Of a stretch of 64,000 bases of DNA, positions 8,661 to 16,089 are shown one piece after another. Positions within the stretch are counted from its first letter, which is position 1; each line of letters opens with the position of its first letter. The notes beneath the pieces are model-generated. The model was not told the origin of the DNA, did no database searches, and saw only the letters and a list, made by a program, of their open reading frames with translations. Position numbers and translations under genes: made by a program. The stretch is from positions 6,011,501-6,075,500 of the forward strand of contig NZ_CP048882.1 in NCBI RefSeq assembly GCF_015910445.1. Direction: 5' to 3'. Source of the DNA: Streptomyces bathyalis. Lineage in GTDB: Bacteria; Actinomycetota; Actinomycetes; Streptomycetales; Streptomycetaceae.

Positions 8661-9426
8661 CGCCTGCCGTCTCCGTGTTCCTCGCTGCGAGCCGGGTGAT
8701 GAATCCGTGGGAGTCCGCGAAGATGCGCTCCGCGTCGTGGTCCAGTGTGGCCACGTGGAAGCTGTCCTCGAGAACCGTCTCGGTCACGTCGCTCGACGAG
8801 ACCTTGCTGAGCACCACCGCGGAGTCGCCCGGCGGCACCACGTGGTCGGTCCTGCTGTGCATGACCAGCAGCGGCTGTGTCACCTGCGGGAGTTCGCCCT
8901 GCACGAGGCGGAAGAAGTTGCGGAGCGAGTAGGCGGCCTGCGTCGGCACCCGCTCGTAACCGACCTCCGATGAACCGGGTTTGGCGATGTCGCTCGTGAT
9001 GCCCTTCGCCGAGCGGAGGACGAAGCGGCCCAGCGGCAGCGCGTACCCCTGCCACCGAGGGAACGTCATCGCGGGATTGACCACGGCCACGCCGCTCACC
9101 GCGTCCCCGTGGTGCGCGGCCAGGCGCAGCGCGAGGGCGCCGCCCATCGACAGACCGAACACGAAGACCTGCTCGCATCGGCTGCTCAGCCTGCGCAGTT
9201 CACGGTCCACCGTCGCGTACCAGTCCTGCCATCCCGTCACGGCCAGGTCCTCCCAGCGCGTGCCGTGGCCCGGCAGCAGCGGAAGGGAGACCGTCAGCCC
9301 CTTCGCGGCCAGGTGATCGGCCCACGGCCGCACGGACTGAGGGGAGCCGGTGAACCCGTGGCACACCAGGACGCCCGTCTCCGATCCGTCATGACGCATG
9401 GGCTCGGCCCCGGGAAGGATGGACAC
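8650..9426 (-). CDS. Alpha/beta-hydrolase (carboxylesterase / monoacylglycerol lipase-like)
   Basis: A 258-residue alpha/beta hydrolase resembling bacterial Est30 and monoacylglycerol lipases. The oxyanion region CHGFTGSPQSVRPWADHLA is at 22-40. The nucleophile is Ser93 in GLSMG, the acid Asp194 in HSRTDHVVPP and the base His224 in EDSFHVATLDHD, so the triad is complete. No signal peptide is present. It is the first gene of a two-gene minus-strand unit with the acidic membrane protein. It is divergent from the acyltransferase gene at 9628, which hints at a lipid-related role, but the substrate is unproven. Confidence 0.9.
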   Translation of the reverse strand: MSILPGAEPMRHDGSETGVLVCHGFTGSPQSVRPWADHLAAKGLTVSLPLLPGHGTRWEDLAVTGWQDWYATVDRELRRLSSRCEQVFVFGLSMGGALALRLAAHHGDAVSGVAVVNPAMTFPRWQGYALPLGRFVLRSAKGITSDIAKPGSSEVGYERVPTQAAYSLRNFFRLVQGELPQVTQPLLVMHSRTDHVVPPGDSAVVLSKVSSSDVTETVLEDSFHVATLDHDAERIFADSHGFITRLAARNTETAGDGA

Positions 9427-9627
9427 GTCGGCCTCCAGCCGGTCGCTATCGAATCGGTCGGCGCTGTGAAGGTGGTGCTTGCTTCCGCGGCGCCCGCTCG
9501 GGGGCGGGCGACTGCCAGCCTACGCGTGGGGCGTGGGGACCGGGTAGTTCAGCACTGTCCGACGCAGGAGCGCTGCTTCCGCGGCGGCGAGATAAAGTCA
9601 CCGTGTCGGAAACAGGAGGTCCTCGGG

Positions 9628-10488
9628 TTGTTCTACGGAGCGATGAAACTGTCGGTCGGCAACGGGCTCAAGCTTGCCTTCCGGCCCTGGGTCGAGGGAC
9701 TTGAGCACGTGCCCGAAGAGGGTCCGGCGATTCTCGCCAGCAACCATCTGTCCTTCTCGGACTCCTTCTTCCTGCCGGCGGTGCTCGACCGCAAGGTCAT
9801 CTTCATCGCCAAGGCCGAGTACTTCACCTCGCCCGGCGTGAAGGGGAAGCTCACCGCCGCCTTCTTCAAGGGAGTCGGGCAGCTCCCCGTGGACCGCTCG
9901 GGCGCCCGCGGCGCGGGGGAGGCCGCGATCCGCAGCGGTCTCGAAGTACTGGCGCAGGGCGAGCTGTTCGGCATCTACCCGGAGGGAACCCGCTCGCCCG
10001 ACGGGCGGCTCTACCGCGGCAAGCCGGGCGGGCTGGCGCGGGTCGCGCTCCGCTCAGGAGCGCCCGTACTGCCCGTGGCGATGGTCGACACCGAGAAGAT
10101 CCAGCCGCCCGGGCAGGTGGTGCCCCGGCTGATGCGTCCGGGCATCAGGATCGGCAAGCCCATGGACTTCAGCCGCTACCAGGGCATGGAGAACGACCGC
10201 TTCATCCAACGTGCCCTCACCGACGAGGTCATGTACGAGATCATGAGGCTGTCCGGCCAGGAGTACGTCGACATGTACGCCACCGCCGCCAAGCGCCAAC
10301 TCGCCGAGGAGGCCAAGCGGAACGCGGAGGCGGAGAAGGCCGCGAAGGACGCGGAGCGCGAGGCGGAGAAGGAAGCGGGGGAGGACGACTCCGGGCGCAC
10401 GCACTCCTCCAGGCCCGGCCCGGCGGGCCCGGGGGCCATGCTCGCGGCGGCACGGCGCAGGCGGCACGAGCGCGACCGGGCCGCGTAG
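9628..10488 (+). CDS. 1-acyl-sn-glycerol-3-phosphate acyltransferase (PlsC family)
   Basis: A 286-residue acyltransferase that transfers the second acyl chain to lysophosphatidate at the membrane. The catalytic NHLSFSD box (His40, Asp45) and the YPEGTRSPDG box at about 117-126 are intact. The start is TTG 9628 because AGGAGGT at 9614-9620 lies 7 bases upstream and the protein then begins LFYGAMKLSVGN. The C-terminal 70 residues are an Ala/Glu/Lys-rich charged helix followed by a basic tail, an extension beyond the catalytic domain. In M. tuberculosis the syntenic gene is Rv2182c. The next gene starts 37 bases downstream. Confidence 0.92.
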   Translation: MFYGAMKLSVGNGLKLAFRPWVEGLEHVPEEGPAILASNHLSFSDSFFLPAVLDRKVIFIAKAEYFTSPGVKGKLTAAFFKGVGQLPVDRSGARGAGEAAIRSGLEVLAQGELFGIYPEGTRSPDGRLYRGKPGGLARVALRSGAPVLPVAMVDTEKIQPPGQVVPRLMRPGIRIGKPMDFSRYQGMENDRFIQRALTDEVMYEIMRLSGQEYVDMYATAAKRQLAEEAKRNAEAEKAAKDAEREAEKEAGEDDSGRTHSSRPGPAGPGAMLAAARRRRHERDRAA

Positions 10489-10525
10489 ACAGGCACAGCA
10501 CAAGCAGGGGGGCGGGCCGGAGCAG

Positions 10526-11749
10526 ATGGTCCTGAGAATGTCCGTGGAGCAGCCGCTGTGGCGGGCTCTGACCGGCTACCGGCTGCTCGGCCTCGGCTAT
10601 GCGCTGGCCGTCTTCGCGTGGGCGTACGACCGCCTCGCCCATCCACTCGCGGGAGCCCTCTATCTGGGACTGCTGACGCTCTGGACGCTGGCCACCATCC
10701 CGAGGGTCCTCTCCGCGAAGCGCTGCACGAACGCCTTCCTCGCCGTCGACATCACGCTCGCCGTCGCGGGGATCCTCGGCTCCGTCTACGTCGACGCACA
10801 CGGCAGCATCGGGCCCACGCTCCCGTCCATCTGGGTCGCGGGGCCCGTGCTGGCCTTCGCCATCAAGGGCGGCTGGCGCTGGGGCGCGGTCGCGGCGACG
10901 GTCGTCGGCATCGCCAACATCGTCGAACAGGGCGCGGTGACGCGGCCGACCCTGCACAACGTGCTGCTTGTGTGCGTGGCGAGCATCGGCATCGGCTACG
11001 TCATCGAGGTGGCCAGGGCGAGTGAGCGCACCCTCGCCCACGCCCTCCAGATCGAGGCGGCCACCCGAGAACGCGAGCGCCTGGCCCGCGACATCCACGA
11101 CAGCGTGCTCCAGGTGCTCGCCATGGTGCAGCGCCGGGGCACCGAGATCGGGGGCGAGGCCGCCGAGCTGGGAAGGATGGCGGGCGAGCAGGAGGTGGCG
11201 CTGCGCGGTCTCGTCTCGCGTGAGACCGTGCCGGTGCCGGTCCCGTCCCCACCGGACGCGGGGGGAGTCCCACGCGGCGCCCGAAGATCCACCGGACGAA
11301 CCGGCCGCGGTGACGAGTCCGCGGGCACCGCCGAGTGCGACCTGCGCGCCCTGCTCTCGCCGTACTCGGGCGCCCGCGTCACCTTCGTCGAGCCGGGAAC
11401 GCCGGTGCCGCTGCCGGCCGCGACAGCACAGGAGCTCGCCGCCGCCGTCAGTGCCGCCCTGGACAATGTGCGGCAGCACGCGGGCGGCCCGGACGGCGAA
11501 CCGGCGCAGGCGTGGATCCTGCTGGAGGACGAGCCGGACGGTGTGCTGGTCACGGTGCGGGACGACGGCCCGGGACTGGACGACGGACGGCTCGCGGACG
11601 CGGAGGCCGAGGGCAGGATGGGGGTCGCCCTCTCGATACGGGGGCGGCTGCGTGACCTGGGCGGCAGCGCCGAGCTGATCTCGGTGCCGGGCCAGGGCAC
11701 GGAGGTGGAGCTGCGGGTACCGAAGCAGGCCCGCAGCCGGGCGAAATGA
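10526..11749 (+). CDS. macS: MacS-type sensor histidine kinase
   Basis: A 407-residue DesK/NarL-type kinase. About five hydrophobic helices fill residues 13-160. The HisKA_3 dimerisation box RERERLARDIHDSVLQVLA contains His191. An Arg/Gly-rich linker leads to the HATPase domain, whose N box is DNVRQHAG, with DDGPGLD and GMGVALSIRGRLRDLGG. It overlaps the response-regulator gene by 4 bases (ATGA), so the pair is translationally coupled. The S. coelicolor orthologues SCO2121/SCO2120 are the MacS/MacR system, which affects actinorhodin production and morphology; I rely on memory and synteny for this. The signal sensed is unknown. ATG 10526 or ATG 10538 could be the start. Confidence 0.88.
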   Translation: MVLRMSVEQPLWRALTGYRLLGLGYALAVFAWAYDRLAHPLAGALYLGLLTLWTLATIPRVLSAKRCTNAFLAVDITLAVAGILGSVYVDAHGSIGPTLPSIWVAGPVLAFAIKGGWRWGAVAATVVGIANIVEQGAVTRPTLHNVLLVCVASIGIGYVIEVARASERTLAHALQIEAATRERERLARDIHDSVLQVLAMVQRRGTEIGGEAAELGRMAGEQEVALRGLVSRETVPVPVPSPPDAGGVPRGARRSTGRTGRGDESAGTAECDLRALLSPYSGARVTFVEPGTPVPLPAATAQELAAAVSAALDNVRQHAGGPDGEPAQAWILLEDEPDGVLVTVRDDGPGLDDGRLADAEAEGRMGVALSIRGRLRDLGGSAELISVPGQGTEVELRVPKQARSRAK

Positions 11750-12516
11750 CGAACGGAACGACGGCGGGGGCCATGACGAACGCGAACAGCGCGAACAGCG
11801 CGGACATCCCGAACAGCACCGAGGACAGCGCGGGCGGCGAGGACGGGTCGCAGAGCCCGGTGAAGGTGATGGTCGTCGACGATCACCCGATGTGGCGGGA
11901 CGCGGTCGCACGCGACCTGGGCGAGGCCGGCTTCGACGTGGTCGCGACGGCGGGCGACGGCCCGCAGGCCGTGCGCCGCGCGCGTGCCGCCGCACCCGAT
12001 GTGCTCGTCCTGGACCTGAACCTGCCGGGTCTGCCCGGTGCCGAGGTGTGCCGCCGGCTGGTCGGCGCCGGATCCGGGCTCCGGGTGCTGGTGCTCTCCG
12101 CCAGCGGCGAGCACGCCGATGTGCTGGAGGCCGTGAAGTCGGGAGCGACCGGCTACCTCGTGAAGTCGGCGAGCATGGAGGAGCTGCAGGACGCGGTGCG
12201 CCGCACGGCCGTGGGCGACCCGGTCTTCACGCCGGGCCTGGCGGGCCTCGTCCTCGGCGAGTACCGCAGGCTGGCGGCGGACCCCGTGCCCGCGGCCGGT
12301 TCCGACGAGCCCGCGGCGCCGCGGCTCACCGAGCGGGAGACCGAGGTGCTGCGGCTCGTCGCGAAGGGGCTGAGCTACCGGCAGATCGCCGAACGGCTGG
12401 TCATCTCCCACCGCACCGTCCAGAACCATGTGCAGAACACCCTGGGCAAGCTTCAGCTCCACAACCGGGTCGAACTGGTGCGATACGCCATCCAGCGAGG
12501 CCTCGACGAGGAGTGA
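11746..12516 (+). CDS. macR: MacR-type response regulator (NarL/LuxR family)
   Basis: A 256-residue response regulator. The receiver domain starts after a disordered 38-residue Asn/Ser/Gly-rich N-terminus, so ATG 11773 is a possible alternative start. Acidic pocket VVDDHPMW is at 43-50, the phosphoacceptor is Asp90 in VLVLDLNLPG and the conserved Lys lies in GYLVKSASMEEL. The LuxR helix-turn-helix is at about 193-250 (LTERETEVLRLVAKGLSYRQIA, then SHRTVQNHVQNTLGKL). It is cognate to MacS by its 4-base overlap. DNA binding is expected on phosphorylation. Confidence 0.9.
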   Translation: MTNGTTAGAMTNANSANSADIPNSTEDSAGGEDGSQSPVKVMVVDDHPMWRDAVARDLGEAGFDVVATAGDGPQAVRRARAAAPDVLVLDLNLPGLPGAEVCRRLVGAGSGLRVLVLSASGEHADVLEAVKSGATGYLVKSASMEELQDAVRRTAVGDPVFTPGLAGLVLGEYRRLAADPVPAAGSDEPAAPRLTERETEVLRLVAKGLSYRQIAERLVISHRTVQNHVQNTLGKLQLHNRVELVRYAIQRGLDEE

Positions 12517-12660
12517 AGCCACCCCGGGGGTCCCCTCGGTCGGTAACTGATCGGAAAACCTCTCCGCGCCCTGTGCCTGGTGAAGTGGATCACCGCTAGC
12601 GTGGCCGCAGTTGCTACAGGCCGCGCAGTGCACGCGCGCGGCGATGAGAAGGGAGATCCC

Positions 12661-13689
12661 ATGCGGGTCGGAGTGCTGACCGGTGGCGGCGACTGCCCCG
12701 GACTCAACGCGGTGATGAGGGCCGTCGTCCGTAAGGGGGTCCAGCGGTACGACTACGACTTCGTCGGGTTCAGGGACGGCTGGCGTGGGCCGCTGGAGGG
12801 CGACACCATTCAGCTCGACATCCCCGCAGTGCGCGGCACGCTGCCACGCGGAGGGACGATCCTGGGCTCGTCGCGTACGAATCCGTTCAAGGAGGAGAAC
12901 GGCGTACGCCGCATCCAGGACAACCTTGTCAAGCACGACGTCGGTGCTCTCATCGCCATCGGCGGCGAGGACACGCTCGGCGTCGCCGCCAGGCTCACCG
13001 ACGAGTTCGGCGTCAAGTGCATCGGTGTGCCCAAGACGATCGACAACGACCTGTCCGCCACCGACTACACCTTCGGGTTCGACACGGCCGTCAACGTCGC
13101 CACCGACGCCATCGACCGGCTCCACACGACCGCCGAATCCCACATGCGCGTACTCGTGGTCGAGGTGATGGGGCGGCACGCGGGCTGGATCGCCCTGCAC
13201 TCCGGCCTCGCGGGCGGCGCCAACTGCATCCTCATCCCCGAGCGGCGCTTCGACGTCGACGAGGTGTGCGGATACGTCGAGTCCCGCTTCAAGGCGAGCT
13301 ACGCCCCGATCGTCGTCATCGCCGAGGGCGCCATGCCCAAGGACGGCGACATGGTGCTCAAGGACGACTCGTACGACTCCTTCGGGCATGTGCGGCTCTC
13401 GGGCGTCGGTGAGTGGCTGTCGAAGGAGATCGAGAGGCGCACCGGCAAGGAGGCCCGTACGACGGTCCTCGGGCACATCCAGCGGGGCGGCACCCCCACG
13501 CCCTTCGACCGGTGGCTGGCCACCCGCTTCGGGCTGCACGCGATCGACGCCGTACGGGACGAGGACTGGGGGAAGATGGTCGCCCTCCAGGGCACGAAGA
13601 TCGTCCGGGTGCCCATCGCGGAGGCCACCGCGAAGCTGAAGACGGTCGACCCGGAGATGTACGAGGAGGCCTCGGTCTTCTTCGGGTGA
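12661..13689 (+). CDS. pfkA: 6-phosphofructokinase, group III, with PPi-type active-site residues
   Basis: A 342-residue PfkA-family enzyme that phosphorylates fructose 6-phosphate. The start is ATG 12661 with an AGGGAG site, giving MRVGVLTGGGDCPGLN. The substrate loop PKTIDNDLSATDYTFGFDTA and MGRHAGWIALHSGLA are intact. At the position that separates ATP from PPi users the sequence is GGEDTLG, with Asp104 where E. coli ATP-PFK has Gly, and the TIDND loop is preceded by Lys125 rather than Gly. Asp plus Lys is the classical PPi-dependent signature, as in Amycolatopsis methanolica PFK. The phosphoryl donor is therefore uncertain. Two terminator hairpins follow. Confidence 0.92.
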   Translation: MRVGVLTGGGDCPGLNAVMRAVVRKGVQRYDYDFVGFRDGWRGPLEGDTIQLDIPAVRGTLPRGGTILGSSRTNPFKEENGVRRIQDNLVKHDVGALIAIGGEDTLGVAARLTDEFGVKCIGVPKTIDNDLSATDYTFGFDTAVNVATDAIDRLHTTAESHMRVLVVEVMGRHAGWIALHSGLAGGANCILIPERRFDVDEVCGYVESRFKASYAPIVVIAEGAMPKDGDMVLKDDSYDSFGHVRLSGVGEWLSKEIERRTGKEARTTVLGHIQRGGTPTPFDRWLATRFGLHAIDAVRDEDWGKMVALQGTKIVRVPIAEATAKLKTVDPEMYEEASVFFG

Positions 13690-13695
13690 GCGCAC

Positions 13696-13730
13696 GCCGA
13701 AGCCCCGGGCCGCCTGTCCGGGGCCTCGGC
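13696..13730. terminator. Hairpin terminator after pfkA
   Basis: GCCGAAGCCCCGG at 13696-13708 pairs, with one imperfect position, with CCGGGGCCTCGGC at 13718-13730. It begins just after the pfkA stop. No T tract follows, as is usual for Streptomyces terminators. Confidence 0.75.
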
Positions 13731-13742
13731 GCAGGACGCACA

Positions 13743-13773
13743 TGAGCCCGGGCCCCGCGGAGGCCCGGGCTCA
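13743..13773. terminator. Hairpin terminator between convergent pfkA and trpEG
   Basis: TGAGCCCGGGCC at 13743-13754 is a perfect complement of GGCCCGGGCTCA at 13762-13773, with a 7-base loop. It lies 7 bases beyond the trpEG stop and can act in both directions, completing a tandem terminator pair with the 13696-13730 hairpin. Confidence 0.8.
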
Positions 13774-13779
13774 CGCGTG

Positions 13780-15792
13780 TCAGCGGCGGGTGCCGTCGAC
13801 CGCCACGGCTTCGAGCAGCCCGGTCACGATCCCCGGCCCGTCCAGCGTCAGCACCGACTCCGGGTGGAACTGCACGCTCGCGAAGCTCGCGCCGCGCAGG
13901 GCGTGCACCTCACCCGTCGCGGGGTCCCGGCCGATCTCGACCCGGTGCGGCCCCGTCGCGCGCACCCACCGCTGGGCCTCCTGCTCGCCGCAGCGCACGG
14001 CGTAGGAGTTGTAGAAGCCGACGGTCTCGTCCCGTCCGAAGACCGAGACCGTCTCCTGAGCGCCCTGATACGGCCGCGCCTTGCGGACGATCTCCATCCC
14101 CAGCTCCACGGCGAGCAGTTCGTGCCCCAGGCAGACCCCGAGAAGCCCGTGCCGGTGCTCCCGCAGCAGCTCCGCCGTGAGGCCACGCAGCAGACGGATC
14201 TTCGGATCGGTCCCGTCCCGCGGATCCCCGGGGCCGGGGCCGAGCACGACCGGGCCGTCGTGCGCGAGCGCCGCGTCCCGCAGCCCCGGCTCGTCGAAGC
14301 GCCGCACCTTCACCCCGGCGCCCGTGGTCCGCAGCAGATGGGCGAGCATCGAGGTGAAGGTGTCCTCCCCGTCCACGACCAGGACCTTTGCATGCGGCAG
14401 ATCCGGGCCCCGCTCGCCGGTGGTCTGCATCCGCAGCCAGAAGGGCGCCAGGCCGGAGCGCCTGGCCGCGAGCGCCGCACGTACGCGGGGGTCGTCCGAC
14501 AGGCGGGGCGGCTCCTGCCCGGCCCGGGTCCCGCCCGTGGATGCCTCGCGCACGCCCAGCGCCGTGAGGACGCCCGCAGCCTTCGCATGGGTCTCGGCCA
14601 CCTCACTCGCCGCCTGGGAGGCCCTGACCAGCGTGGCACCCACCGGCACACGGAGCCGGCCGGTCGCCGTGTCCACGTCCGCGGTCCTGATGAGGATCGG
14701 TGAGTCGAGGGTCTGGGCGCCTCCCGCGTCGCGGCCGATCAGGGCCAGCGCACCGGCGTAGTAGCCCCGCCCGCCGCGCTCGTGGCGCTCGATGACGCGG
14801 CAGGCGTTCTCCACGGGCGAGCCGGTGACCGTCGCGGCGAACATCGTCTCGCGCAGTACGTCCCGCACATCGAGGGTGCTGCGCCCGCGCAGTTCGTACT
14901 CGGTGTGCGCGAGGTGCGCCATCTCCTTCAGCCGCGGGCCCACCACGACCCCGCCCATGTCCCCGACGGTGCACATCATCTTCAGCTCTTCGTCGACGAC
15001 CATGGACAGCTCCTCGCTCTCCTTGCGGTCGGCGAGGAAGTCCAGCAGACCCTCGGTGGAGGGTCCGCCCGGCGGATAGCGGTACGTGCCGCTGATGGGG
15101 TTCATCACGACGGTGCCGCCGGACATCCGCACGTGCACCTCGGGGCTCGCCCCGGCCAGGACCCGCTCGCCGGTGTGCACGACGAACGTCCAGTACGCGC
15201 CCCGCTCCCCGCTGAGCAGCCGCCGGAAGAGCGCGAGCGCGTCGGAGCGGCGGAAGCCCGGGATCCGGCCCTCGAAGGTGCGCCGCACCACGAAGTTGGC
15301 GCCCTCGCCCGTGCCGATCTCGTCATCGACGACGCGGCGCACCGTCCGTGCGTACTCCTCGTCGCCGACGTCGAAGGAACCGTCCTCCACCTGGACCCGG
15401 TGTGCGGGCAGCGCCGCTGTGACGTCATCCAGCGGCAGCTCGTGCACCTCCTGCGGGACGAGTACGGCCAGCGGCGTCCCGTCGTCGTGCACGCGGAACC
15501 CCCGCTCGCGGATCTGCCGGAAGGGCACGAGCGCGAGGGCGCCGTGATCACCGTCCGGGATGTCGGCCAGCCGTGCGGCCTCGTGGACCGGCCCCGTCAG
15601 GATCTCGACGGTGTCGTGCGGGTGGCCCGGGGTGCGTCTGCGCAGCAGCGCGAAGGGCGGGGCGTCCTCGCGCGTCAGCCGGCGGAGGAGCTCGGACGCG
15701 GACGGAGGTGTGGACGGCGGCGCGGGCGGAGGCGCGCTCGGGGGAGTGGCGTGTGAGGCGGCCGGGGTCGCATCGGTGCGGCGAGGGGGCAT
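13780..15792 (-). CDS. trpE: Anthranilate synthase, fused TrpE-TrpG subunits
   Basis: A 670-residue single-chain anthranilate synthase that makes anthranilate from chorismate and glutamine, the first step of tryptophan synthesis. After a Pro/Ala-rich N-terminus, residues about 40-430 are the chorismate-binding TrpE domain (NPISGTYRYPPGG, then MVVDEELKMMCTVGD, then FAATVTGSPVENACRVI). About 470-660 is a class I glutamine amidotransferase with Cys554 in LGVCLGHE, His643 and Glu645 in FHPES, so the triad is complete. The fusion is shared with other Streptomyces TrpEG and with PhzE-like enzymes. A Trp-rich leader and hairpin upstream indicate attenuation control. It is divergent from the DAHP synthase gene. 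Confidence 0.92.
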   Translation of the reverse strand: MPPRRTDATPAASHATPPSAPPPAPPSTPPSASELLRRLTREDAPPFALLRRRTPGHPHDTVEILTGPVHEAARLADIPDGDHGALALVPFRQIRERGFRVHDDGTPLAVLVPQEVHELPLDDVTAALPAHRVQVEDGSFDVGDEEYARTVRRVVDDEIGTGEGANFVVRRTFEGRIPGFRRSDALALFRRLLSGERGAYWTFVVHTGERVLAGASPEVHVRMSGGTVVMNPISGTYRYPPGGPSTEGLLDFLADRKESEELSMVVDEELKMMCTVGDMGGVVVGPRLKEMAHLAHTEYELRGRSTLDVRDVLRETMFAATVTGSPVENACRVIERHERGGRGYYAGALALIGRDAGGAQTLDSPILIRTADVDTATGRLRVPVGATLVRASQAASEVAETHAKAAGVLTALGVREASTGGTRAGQEPPRLSDDPRVRAALAARRSGLAPFWLRMQTTGERGPDLPHAKVLVVDGEDTFTSMLAHLLRTTGAGVKVRRFDEPGLRDAALAHDGPVVLGPGPGDPRDGTDPKIRLLRGLTAELLREHRHGLLGVCLGHELLAVELGMEIVRKARPYQGAQETVSVFGRDETVGFYNSYAVRCGEQEAQRWVRATGPHRVEIGRDPATGEVHALRGASFASVQFHPESVLTLDGPGIVTGLLEAVAVDGTRR

Positions 15793-15850
15793 CGGCGTTC
15801 CTTCCTGGGATGCGCGGGGTCACGCGGTGAGGAACGGCCGTGCACACACC

Positions 15851-15875
15851 GAAGGCCGCCCCTCGGGCGGCCTTC
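15851..15875 (-). terminator. Attenuator hairpin in the trpEG leader
   Basis: A perfect 11-bp stem, GAAGGCCGCCC at 15851-15861 and GGGCGGCCTTC at 15865-15875, encloses a 3-base loop. It lies on the leader transcript between the Trp-Trp-Trp leader peptide stop (15908) and the trpEG start (15792). In trp attenuation this is the terminator that forms when charged tRNA-Trp lets the ribosome clear the Trp codons. No strong U tract follows. Confidence 0.8.
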
Positions 15876-15907
15876 GCGTCTGTCGCTGTCTCGTGGTGCG
15901 CGCGCAG

Positions 15908-15991
15908 TCAGTGGGCCGCCGGATGAGCGGTCCACCACCAGTCGGACGGGGAAACCCCTGCCGGAGGCAGGAGGATGAGCTGCGCGAACAT
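15908..15991 (-). CDS. trpL: trp operon leader peptide (Trp-Trp-Trp attenuator peptide)
   Basis: A 27-codon ORF upstream of trpEG, too short for routine gene calling. ATG is at 15991-15989 and TGA at 15910-15908. Codons 18-20 are three consecutive TGG (Trp) codons in the context SDWWWTAH. A GAGGTAGG purine stretch precedes the start. Consecutive Trp codons ahead of a stable hairpin and an anthranilate synthase gene are diagnostic of ribosome-mediated transcription attenuation, and such leaders have been described for Streptomyces anthranilate synthase genes. The peptide itself needs no function. Confidence 0.88.
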   Translation of the reverse strand: MFAQLILLPPAGVSPSDWWWTAHPAAH

Positions 15992-16089
15992 GGCGCGAGC
16001 CTACCTCAGCGACCGGCGCGCGGGTGGTTTCCGTCTCAGCACCCGGGCACGGCGAGGAGCGCCGGGCACGACCCCGTAACCTGGGGCGC

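Noticed and set aside
10996..13743. Very long minus-strand open frame (915 codons)
   Set aside because: It is antisense to macS, macR and pfkA, has an Arg/Gly/His-biased composition, and no domain can be recognised. High GC creates such shadows.
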